Below the pieces are notes generated by a model. It worked only from the letters and a program-made list of their open reading frames with translations, was not told the DNA's origin and did no database searches. A stretch of DNA of 64,000 nt from Maylandia zebra (lineage: Eukaryota; Chordata; Actinopteri; Cichliformes; Cichlidae), in assembly GCF_041146795.1 (NCBI RefSeq), contig NC_135185.1, positions 9,219,029 through 9,283,028 on the forward strand. Direction: 5' to 3'. This document shows positions 12,246-21,165 of this stretch, piece after piece (the first letter of the stretch is position 1; each line of letters starts with the position of its first letter). Position numbers and translations under genes: made by a program.

Positions 12246-15200
12246 CTGCAGCATCCAGGTGTGTGACCTGCAGGTGCGTCGGCGGGTCTGAAGCATGGCC
12301 GCTCGCTATCCTGAGGGCTGATTCCAGCAGCTGGCTCTGATTGGAGGAGAGAAGTGCCAATGAAAGTTTAGAAAGAGACGCAGGAGGCGTCGCATCTTTA
12401 TTCCTACAATTCCCAGGTTTTACATTTTCTTTGATTGGATAACACGTCTGACACGCCCTGCTGCTATTGTTCAGCACGGTGACATCATTAAAGGTGTTCC
12501 TGTACTCACCTGCAGCTGCACCTGCTGGCACTGCAGCATCTCCAGGTGCTGCAGTGTCTGCTGGCTCATGCTCCGCCCTCTGTCCCCACCCTCCCTGATG
12601 ACACGGTGATGTCACAGTGATGTCACATCTCCACTTCATTTAAAGTGACTTTTTATAACACAGAATTATTTTTCTCTTATTGTTTTTGTTTTCAGCATAA
12701 CGAGGCGACAGGTGCACACAGTTTACCTGTCAGCTTGCAGCAGCTTCTGGATGCCGTCAGCCAGCTGAGCCACTCGAGCCTCCATATCAGACTGAGCCTG
12801 TAAACAAACACAAACAGAGGTGCTAAACATTAGCTGCAGTTCCTCTGATGTCCAGCAGAGGCAGCAGTGAGTCAGTCCCAGAGACTCACATGTGGAAAAA
12901 GCAGAAATAAACATGTGTACGGGCTGAATCGATCTATCAGCTGTACTCACCTTGAAGAGAGGAGCAGCAGCTGCCAAAGCTGCAGTGGCAGCGGCGGCGG
13001 CAGTGCTACTGGCATCTCCCAGGTCACCAGAGGACAGCGGCGTCTCCATCTGGACCCCAGCATCCTTCGCTGCATCCCGGGAGCTCAGAGCAGGGGAGTC
13101 CGGGGGGTTTCCCGCAGAGTGGAGCGGCATCGGGTCCAAGAAGTGAACTTTGACCTCCCTCCTGCGGGGGGCGCTGTGAGAGCTGAGCATCACAGATAAG
13201 ATGAGATGTGTTTTTATGAGCAACCTGTAGCAAGTCTGAGGAAACACGTTTCACTCACCGCTGCTTCAAAGCCGCCAGCACGACTCCTCGACCCCCAGAT
13301 GCAAACCGTGACGTAAGGACGTCGTCACCTGATGATGCAAGCAGAGGTGGAGTCAGTATTGTGATGATTAAAGATAAACACAGAACGTTTTACGACTCAA
13401 ATTGAATTGATTAATTATGGTGAGAAGTGTGAGAGTCTCGGAGGCTCACTCTCACACCGAGTCAAACTAAAATACAAAAAATATGAATTTTGATCTTTTT
13501 ACGATCATGTGTGAAGAAATTCTGTCTAACGCAGGGGTGGACAATCTCAGTCCACGAGGGCCGGTGTCCCTGCAGGTTTTAGATCTCACCTTGGGTCAAC
13601 ACACCTGAATCACATGATTAGTTCGTTACCAGGCCTCTGGAGAACTTCAGGACATGTTGAGGAGCTAATTTAGCCATTTAAATCAGCTGTGTTGGTTCGA
13701 GGACACATCTAAAACCTGCAGGGACACCGGCCCTCGTGGACTGAGATTGCCCACCCCTGGGGTCCGTTCTTCGTACCTCGCTTACTACATCCAAGATCAA
13801 ATGACACATCCAAGATCAAATCATCGCGCCAACTTTGAGCTCGCTATTCCGGTTCTCCGAACACACCTGTTGTTGATGATTAGTACAGCTGGATGAAGTA
13901 ATGTGAGATCACTGGGTGGCTTAACAGGGGCTACGCATCGATAGTAGAAACATTGATCGGCAACCCTTTGATTGGTCGGCGAAAATGTCGAAGGAGCGCG
14001 CTCAGTATTTTTCGGCAGCAGAGCAAGAACTCTTGAGTGAGGGATTTCAGGAGTTTCAGAGTTTAATTAAAACGCAAGGGAACACTGCAACGGCTGCAAA
14101 AGCAAGGAGAGAGGGCTGGCAGAAAGTTGCTGACAAATCAAACTCGTAAGTAATTTAATAATAATAATAATGGAGTGGATTTATATAGCGCTTTTCAAGG
14201 CACCCAAAGCGCTTTACAATGCCACTATTCATTCACTCTCACATTCACACACTGGTGGAGGCAGCTACGGTTGTAGCCACAGCTGCCCTGGGACAGACTG
14301 ACAGAAGTGAGGCTGCCATATCGCGCCATCGGCCCCTCTGGCCAACACCAGTAGGCGGTAGGGTAAATTTATTATATTACACTATATCCTCTTTCACATT
14401 AGAGCCACGACAGGACCCACTAGAACATGGGAACAAGTAAAGTGAAATATAAGAATATTCCACAGAATGGTAATATTTATCACTTATATTGCTTTTAGTC
14501 TCTTGAAAAGAGACCCTGAAATAATCTGTTTGTTTGTTCATAACAGCAACCAAGAAAAGGGCAGAGCAAAAAAAGACAGGTGGTGGTCCTGCACCCCCTC
14601 TTCAACAAGTTGGTTAAGTAAATAATACCCTCACGGGAAAATCGATATCTCTCTATGAGCACACTGTCGCGCTGAGCTAAAGGATCCTGTCTGTCCCGCA
14701 ATATACGCTGAATTCTGAAAACTCTCCTTATCAATCTTGCACCTTCCGCAATGGGTGGCTCGCGTATACGGACAGGACATGACTGCGACAGACTTCCCAA
14801 ATCCACCTTCGCTTTTATAGCCGTGGTCTCTCAGCTTGATTACACGAAGTAATTTACTATTACTACTCTGAAATATGAATTACATCTGAAACAATCAAAT
14901 ACATGAAATAGAATGATTAATAGTACATTTCCCTTTTTTTAGGAAATGACCTGTATGTATTAGAGATGGCACGATACCACTTTTTTATCTCCGATACCGA
15001 TATCATAAATTTGGATATCTGCCAATACCGATATGAATCCGATATAGTGTTTTTTAATCAACAAAACTGTTTTTGTAAATATCTTGCTGCATTTTGTATA
15101 AGTTCATACTCAAGTTTAAAACAACAACTACACTAAAGCTATTCTGTTATACCTGTATACAAAAAAATATTTCATAGTTCAGCAATACTGATCAATCTAA

Positions 15201-18200
15201 TAAACTTAAACCTACACCATCCTCCCTATTCTGGTATTTTAAAGAGTACTTAGCGTAAATATTAAGCAACCTAACTAATAGGGTTCCAACTCCCAGCAAC
15301 AACAAAAATAAATAAATAAAAAATAGGGAACCACCCCTCACGCTCCACCTCATGATGCTTAATCGACGTAATCAACCTTAATTTGATGCAGTGTGGAAAA
15401 AAAAAATGCACAGAAATCAATAATTTTTCAAGAAATATTAAATAGATTCAACATCTTTCTTCAACAAAATTGCAGACTGCACAGATGGTACCTTCCCAAA
15501 GTAAAAAGTACTATAGCTTACTAGGGTATATATATTAGACTTAATAGTCACTATATACAGTAATTGACTTCTAATCATTTTACATCAAATTAAAACTTTG
15601 GGTGTCAGATAATTATTTATTAAAAGCTAGACATTTTAAATGAGAATAAGAAAGAAAAGTATGTCTTTGTGCCCCCTTTTCCCTGTTAATGCCCTATCGG
15701 CCCCCCTGGCTAAACTTTGCTAGATCCGCCCCTGCACAGTTACCAGCGTCAGCTACTAGAAAAAGATCCTCGAGTAGAAAGTAATATTAAATAAATTCTT
15801 ACAACAGCTTATCAAGCTTAAACGTGCTGCTGTTGTTCAGCCGCTGGTTTCCTCTTTCTGGTGCAAAGTGGGCCAAAAACAAACAAGAGAGACGGACTCC
15901 CGACAGAAAAGCCGATCAGCTGATCATTAAGCACTTTCACAATTGAAGTAGCAGCCGGAGAGTGAGAGGCAGTCGCTTAACGCAGGAATGCTTTACTAAC
16001 ATTCAGAGATGGACTTACACACTTGCTTTACTTCTCTCGGGATAACTTTGTCGGAGATGAAATGCCGGGTTGCTAGCGAAGCTCCAAATGCTATCCAGAC
16101 CAGGACAGGTCCGGCATGCCACAGCCGCTCTATCACGTGATGCATACTGCTCCGACGTGCTAACATTCTGAGGTGAGTTACGGCGTGTTGCAAGTTTTGT
16201 GAGGTGCTTTCGTGATATTTAATGGATCGGATTACATTTTTTATTTTTCTCCGATATCCGATCCAGTAATTTAGGTCAGTATCGGACCGATACCGATACG
16301 TAATATCGGATCGGACCATCTCTAGTATGTATCTGTATGGAATCAATAAAAGAATCAAATACTGCATTATCTTTAGTTACATTGATGTTATTTATTTATG
16401 GTGAAACAGTGGTGGAATATCGCTGTTGCTTTCGTATAAATGAAGCGGACATACCTGAGTGGCCGCGATCTAATCCTGTTTACATAAAGTAAGCCTGCTC
16501 CCGAGCAGGTTTACGCTTACGGATCTGTTGCTATGACAGCAAGTCCCGGATGAGCTTCGGAGAACCGAACGATCCAAGATCAGCGAAATCGTCAACAATC
16601 AAATCCAGCTAACTTACTTAGCGAGGTACGAAGAACGGACCCCTGGGCCCTATTTCAGGAAGCCGGTTTAGAAAACAGAGTGAAAAACGATACTCAGGGT
16701 CGAGTAACCCCGAACTGTCCAACTCGGAATATTCGGTTTCAGAAAGGCTGATAACAATTAGTTCAGTCAACGTGGAGTTGCTTTAACCCCAAGTTAAGCA
16801 CGCGCACGAGGATACATAAAGCCCTGATTAGTGGAGCACAGATTAAGCGAGTCACCATGGAGACGGAGGGAAAGAAGGCGCGGTCAATGTATTTTACAGC
16901 GCTTGAGGCCGAAATTCTGATGGCAGCATATGCCGATAACATGCAAATTTTGCGGGAAAAAAGTAACACAGCCACAGCTGCGAAAGAAAGGGAGCATGCA
17001 TGGCAAAACATAGCCGACAGAGTCAATGCGTGAGTGTTAATTTAAACATTGATCTAGGGATTTCCACCCATTTTACACGTTATTTTATTATTTTTTATTT
17101 GATTTTTTATTTCATACATTTTATTTTGTGATGTGATGTGAGCGCAGGTGCAACCCAACAGGCTCCAAACGTTCCTGGCAGCAAGTAAAAATGAAATATA
17201 AAAATATAGTCCAAACAGGTAAGGTGTAATTGTATTATGAGCCATAGTGCTTGGTCTGTTTGTCCGATGTAAATCAATTGCAGTTAGAGGCTACATTAAT
17301 TTTCTTTCTGTAAGCACTTATTGAAATTATCTGAGCACATTACAAGTACATATTTGCTTACTCTGTATGCTCAAATGTGACCCGTTATAGCCAACAGAAA
17401 AAAAGCGGAGGCCCGAAAAACAGGTGGGGGTCCTCCACCACCACCACTCACAGAGGCTGAGCAGTTGGCTTCCACATTTGTGATAATGTTGGCAGCATCA
17501 CATATGATCTTCACAGTGCAGAGAACACAAATTAGCATCCATTACTATAATGAAATAATTTGTTAGTTTGAAATGCTACAGGGAACTATGTACCTGTACA
17601 TTAATGCTGTGGAAAGACTTCCTGTTCACATAGTCTCCTTCATTTACTGAAGGAGCAATGATTGGAATGTGAGTGCCATCTGTACAGCCAATCACACCTG
17701 GGAACCGTGAAAATAAATGTAAAATTTAAGTAGTAGTTCAAGTATCACCACATCATGAATTAAATTTTGTTCATCCTGATACCTGCAATTTTGTGGCATC
17801 CCTCTTTGATAAATCTTGTGGGTCTATGACCGGGGAAAACCACAAACGAGTACAGGAGACGTTTCAGTGCAACTGTAACATTCCTGACTGCCCGACAGAC
17901 GGTAGCCTTGGAAACGTGCTCAGCGTCTCCAATATTATACAGAAAGCTCCCGTTTGCAAAAAACCGAAGTGCAATACAAATAATATGTACAGAACTGAGA
18001 GGATGTCCGCGATGTGTCACATGAGCAATATTAGGCCTGAGGATGTTATTCAAATAAATTATAGATTGTGCTGAAAAACGGTAACGTTCACACAGGAAAT
18101 CATCAGGAAATGATAAAATGTCCAAACGTGCTCTAATCACTCTCTCCGGGCGGAGAGCTCTGCGGAGAATTTGGGCTTCAACATCTACTGGCTCTTCAAG

Positions 18201-19752
18201 GAAGGGGCACGCCACCCAGGAATAACACCCAGGAATAACATCCTGGGTGGCTGTAGCTCAGGTGGCAGAGCAGGTCAGCCACTAATCAGAAGGTCGGTGG
18301 TTCAATCCCAGCCAAATATCCTTGGGCAAGATGCTAACCCCGTGTTTGCCTACTGGTGGTGGTCAGAGGGCCCGGTGGCGCCAGTGTCCACCAGCCTTGC
18401 CTCTGTCAGTGCGCCCCAGGGCAGCTGTGGCTACAATGTAGCTTGCCATCGCCTGTGTATGAATGGGTGAATGACTGAATGTAGTGTGAAGCGCTTTGGG
18501 GTCCTTAGGGACTAGAAAAGCGCTATACAAATGCAGGCCATTTACCATGTCTGACACTTCCTACAGTCAGGTTTCCGGCGGAGAAAGTCAGGGTTAGTTG
18601 AAGTAAACCTGCTAGGGGGCAGGTTAGCTTCACGGAGTGTGTCGTCATAGTGACTCACTCAGAATTAATCTAAACTTGCTTTGTGAAACCGAAAACCCAG
18701 AGTTTTCGTTAACTCAGGGTATACTTACTCAGAGTTTGCACTAAACCGGCTTCCTGAAATAGGGCCCTGGTCTAACGTCTAGAGACGTATCTGTAACGCG
18801 AGGCTGCTGATTGTTGGCTGAAATGCGATCTTCACTGCTTTTAAAGGACCGTCTGGTTTAATGGCTTTAGGTGTAGCAGAGTTATTAGTTTTGTTTTTGA
18901 ACGTTATTGTGACCTGTATTGCTGTATAGAGGGTGTGTGTCACAGGCACGATCTATGACACTGAACAGCGATCCTCAGCCTCAAAGATGTCCATTAAAAT
19001 CTCGTCAGTCACGATGTCCCAGAATTATTTCAAACCAACAAAGATTTACACTATATTTTTATCCTATTTTATTTTCCACGTTCATTTCAGTTTGAGTTTT
19101 TAATTGTTATTTAAAAGACTACAACTAAGAATTTTTACTTTAGTGAACTGAAATGTGCCGACACAGCTAGTTTTAGTGAACTAACCCTACTCCTACCTCA
19201 GTGTTTCTCTGTGCTGCTGGCTTTTAAACCTCACCCTGAGCTAAAGTGAACGGCACAGCTCCACGCAGCTGTGAGTCACGTGAGCAGCTATGACTTTATC
19301 CAAAGTTTCTGGATTTCTTCCATGACCCTCACAAACTCCCCCACACCCTGATGCACGGACACACCTTCAGTATGGGCACGTTTTAAAATAATGAACACAT
19401 CTGCCAGGTATTATATTACCCCCCCACCTGTGTCCATCGCCTCAGCGAGTTTTCCGTCTCCTCCTCCGGAGATCTTACGGGGCTTTAAGTACGCTGCTGA
19501 CCGATGTGAAGCAGCGATATCCGGGTTCTGTCTGGGACTCCGCCGCCGCTGCTTATTCTGTCTCAGTTCGGTCAGAGTAGGAGGACGAAAGTCCCGCAGT
19601 TTTCGGACGGTTATCTGGACGGATCCGGGTCCCGGTCCGCCTCCGGGACCGGTCCGGTCCGGGTGGAGGACTCGTGTGGAGCGGATTAAAACGTCCCCGG
19701 TGTCTGAGCTGCAGGAGGACTGATCCGGACTGAGTGCAGCCGGAGAAGACAT
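12246..19752 (-). CDS. talpid3: TALPID3 (KIAA0586), 5' six coding exons only
   Basis: Minus-strand exons, all with GT-AG borders and compatible phases: 19752-19479 (start ATG), 13328-13259, 13182-12951, 12797-12727, 12579-12510, 12336-12246. Together they give about 269 codons. The diagnostic part is an Ala-rich run ending AAAAPLFK followed by [20 protein letters not shown], then [20 protein letters not shown]. These match the coiled-coil region I recall from human TALPID3 (APLIKVQSDLEAKV..., HIRHLEKLQQQQ). The exon 2-3 junction reads [15 protein letters not shown]. The protein works at the centriole distal end in ciliogenesis and Hedgehog signalling. Intron 1 is swollen to 6.1 kb by nested transposons. 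After exon 6, which ends in phase 1, no further exon is visible down to irf2bpl, although the human protein is over 1500 aa. This copy is therefore partial: truncated, broken by rearrangement, or misassembled. Confidence 0.8.
13985..14610 (+). pseudogene. Harbinger Myb/SANT-like accessory protein of H1
   Basis: Exon 1 begins ATG at 13985 ([17 protein letters not shown]) and ends at a GTAAGT donor near 14147. It has the pattern of the Myb/SANT-like DNA-binding domain, including [19 protein letters not shown] second piece at about 14400-14468 encodes [16 protein letters not shown] and a third near 14548-14610 encodes a Lys/Pro-rich stretch. In this superfamily the Myb-like protein helps the transposase enter the nucleus and bind the ends. 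A SINE fragment lies in its first intron. It is unlikely to be functional because its partner transposase is truncated. Confidence 0.65.
14158..14345 (-). mobile_element. SINE 3' part (reverse orientation)
   Basis: The segment contains 'tatagcgcttttcaaggc' and 'acagctgccctggg', the complement of the 3' region of the tRNA-derived SINE at 18243-18548. The tRNA-like head is absent. Confidence 0.7.
14600..14806 (-). pseudogene. Truncated Harbinger (HARBI1-like) transposase of H1
   Basis: The frame starts [10 protein letters not shown] and includes [19 protein letters not shown], the conserved N-terminal motif of HARBI1-type nucleases. It runs into an unrelated frame antisense to the Myb gene within 25 residues. 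The DDE catalytic region is missing, so it cannot code for an active transposase. Confidence 0.75.
14961..16324 (-). mobile_element. hAT-like element, copy A (inserted in H1)
   Basis: Ends read TAGAGATGG at the left and CCATCTCTA at the right, with repeated 'ccgataccgatat' subterminal motifs. The exact 8-bp target duplication GTATGTAT lies at 14953-14960 and 16325-16332. A near-identical copy, inverted, is at 32419-33793. A shared frame of about 100 residues ([13 protein letters not shown]... to ...[16 protein letters not shown]) is conserved between copies on the minus strand here, but it starts within the terminal repeat and I recognise no domain in it. Confidence 0.9.
16857..17480 (+). pseudogene. 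Harbinger Myb/SANT-like accessory gene of H2
   Basis: Exon 1 starts at ATG 16857 ([20 protein letters not shown]) and ends near 17032 before GTGAGT. It carries the [19 protein letters not shown] signature also seen in H1. Exon 2 near 17148-17218 encodes [19 protein letters not shown]. Exon 3 near 17392 encodes [20 protein letters not shown]. The 3' end meets the truncated transposase, so an internal deletion has probably fused the two convergent genes. Confidence 0.65.
17461..18215 (-). pseudogene. Harbinger (HARBI1-like) transposase of H2, 3'-truncated
   Basis: Exon 1 runs from ATG 18215 to about 17783 and includes [20 protein letters not shown] and [20 protein letters not shown]. Exon 2 (about 17699-17595) reads [20 protein letters not shown], containing the first catalytic Asp of the DDE nuclease. 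A third piece (about 17517-17461) encodes [12 protein letters not shown], after which the frame continues antisense through the Myb gene. The usual second and third acidic residues are missing. This is a strong family assignment but a dead enzyme. Confidence 0.85.
18243..18548 (+). mobile_element. tRNA-derived SINE
   Basis: The left part looks like a tRNA gene: an A-box-like 'tagctcaggtggcagagc' and a B-box-like 'ggtcggtggttcaatccc'. The right part is a non-tRNA body with 'gcgctttggggtcc' and 'aaaagcgctatacaaatg'. It sits upstream of the H2 transposase start. The sequence just before it repeats 'cccaggaataaca' twice, which may be a target duplication. It is not a functional tRNA gene. Confidence 0.85.
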
Positions 19753-20917
19753 GACGCTGTTTACCTACAGTGTTAATAAAGCTTATTTAAAGCTGCACTG
19801 TTAGCATGGAAGCTAACTTCGTCCAGACTTCCCGCTCCGGCTCTAAAACCCGCCGCTGGCCGGGCAAAGTAAGGCGGCGGTCAGCGTCGCGGGGGGCGAG
19901 GAGAGAGTTAAAATAATTTACACCCCAACGAGACGCCAGGAAAAACCCCCACAGAAAGTACGACAGAAAAAAGAAAATGTTCAAACACAGCAACTGTTGC
20001 TGACAACAAACAACCGAACTTCCGGCTTCCGCTCCAGACAGGATGCTGAAAAAACTCCGCTTCAAAATCAAAACACGAAGAAGAACAAACGGCATTGAGA
20101 AACAAAGTAAACACAGCAAATTAAAATTTTATTTATTAGCCGAAAACTGGACAGTACACCTCTATCATAGAAAAATCAATGAGTGCGAAAATGACTGAAA
20201 AAATGTATTCAAACGAATTCATTCATAAATACTTGAAACACTCGTCTCACTCGTTCTGGAAGCTGCAGTTGTGAAAACAGCTTCTTTGTCAGAGTGCATT
20301 TTACTGCTTGCGAGAACTCTATGTTTTTCTGAAATGTGTTTGAAACGACCCTGTAAAGTTGGACTGGTTCAGGAGAAATTATGATTGAAGATGGTTTGCC
20401 TTTATAGAAGGACTTACTGATGAAGTTTAGATTTAGTTTAATGCGATTATATTTGGAGGACGGAACACCAGTCACAGAACTTTTGTTGCTCTTCGGTAAG
20501 TTTCGGTTTCTGACCTGAACATTCGTCACATTTTTCTCTCAAATGTACATTTTTATTTGTGTTTTGAGTTTAAAATTATTAATTAATAGCTGAATGTTAA
20601 GCTTAATGTAAGCCTCATGTGGTTTTTTTCTTTTTAATTTAGATGAAAAGTCGCAAAAATATCGGAGAGGATCTGCTGCTCTGTGCGCATGCGTCCTTCA
20701 GTCCGTCACTCGGAGGTTCCCCTCAGGCAGCTCGGAGCTCAGGTGGAATAAAAACTGTCCTCCTTCTGCTGTAAAGGGAAACTGAGCGCTGCTGCTTGGG
20801 AGGCTGAAGAAGAACATCCCCAGGAGAACAGAGGGACCCTCATCACAGGGCGGGAACACGGCGCTAACCGGGCTAGCCGTTAGCAGCAGCAGTCCGTTTA
20901 AAGTGCTGTTTTATCAG
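19753..20917. promoter_or_regulatory. Divergent promoter region, talpid3/timm9
   Basis: The talpid3 start codon (minus, 19752) and the probable timm9 first exon (plus, ending at the GTAGGT donor at 20918) lie about 1 kb apart, head to head. The mammalian KIAA0586 and TIMM9 genes are also divergent neighbours. GC-rich blocks occur at 19.8-19.9 and 20.65-20.9 kb. Between them is an AT-rich section with an unassigned 106-codon minus-strand frame (20209-20529). Confidence 0.6.
20690..20917 (+). other. Probable timm9 5' UTR exon
   Basis: A GC-richer segment ends TTTATCAG|GTAGGT, a good donor. The next acceptor is CCCACAG at 21149-21155, ten bases before the timm9 ATG. The transcription start is not determined. 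Confidence 0.5.
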
Positions 20918-21165
20918 GTAGGTTTGTTCATCATGTCACTAAAGCCCGGGTAACCTCTGCTATCTGAAGCGTTACTAAACCAGCCAACCTAAGCTGAACG
21001 GTACACCTGTAAAGTCACATTGAAAGAATAACACGTGAGCGCCGGAGGAGCTTTAAAAGAGGCGGACCACGAAGTGAGCTAAAATGGAGGATTTATGAAT
21101 GGAGTCTGGTGTGTTAGCATTACTGCTAATTGTCGCCCTGTTTCCCCTCCCACAGAGTCCGAATC

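Larger units (their letters stand above)
13760..16642. mobile_element. PIF/Harbinger element H1, non-autonomous
   Basis: Terminal inverted repeats are GGGTCCGTTCTTCGTACCTC at the left and its complement at the right (16623-16642). The flanking 3-bp duplication is CTG at 13757-13759 and 16643-16645, typical of the PIF group (CWG). Inside are a Myb/SANT-like frame on the plus strand and only the N-terminal part of a Harbinger transposase on the minus strand. The interior is further interrupted by a SINE tail (14158-14345) and a hAT element (14961-16324). Confidence 0.9.
16646..18766. mobile_element. PIF/Harbinger element H2
   Basis: Terminal inverted repeats are GGCCCTATTTCAGGAAGCCG and its complement, extending to about 24 bp. 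The CTG duplication is at 16643-16645 and 18767-18769. H2 therefore abuts H1 with a shared CTG. It carries a Myb/SANT-like gene on the plus strand and a transposase gene on the minus strand, in the convergent layout seen in Harbinger elements, and it has been entered by a SINE. Confidence 0.9.
13524..18777. mobile_element. hAT-type MITE with 8-bp target duplication, split at its right end by Harbinger insertions
   Basis: The MITE body is 13532-13759. Its two ends are near-perfect inverted copies (CAGGGGTGGACAATCTCAGT at the left, its complement ACTGAGATTGCCCACCCCTG at the right, apart from one or two differences), and the arms continue through 'tgcaggttttaga'. The 8-bp duplication GTCTAACG lies at 13524-13531 on the left. 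On the right it reappears only at 18770-18777, because two Harbinger elements were inserted into the terminal CTG of the MITE. Confidence 0.85.

Noticed and set aside
18243..18320. Possible tRNA gene (A and B boxes)
   Set aside because: The boxes belong to the head of a SINE; the fold lacks a proper acceptor stem and is followed by the SINE body.
20209..20529. 106-codon minus-strand frame between talpid3 and timm9
   Set aside because: AT-rich, no recognised domain, no supporting splice sites; left unassigned rather than called a gene.
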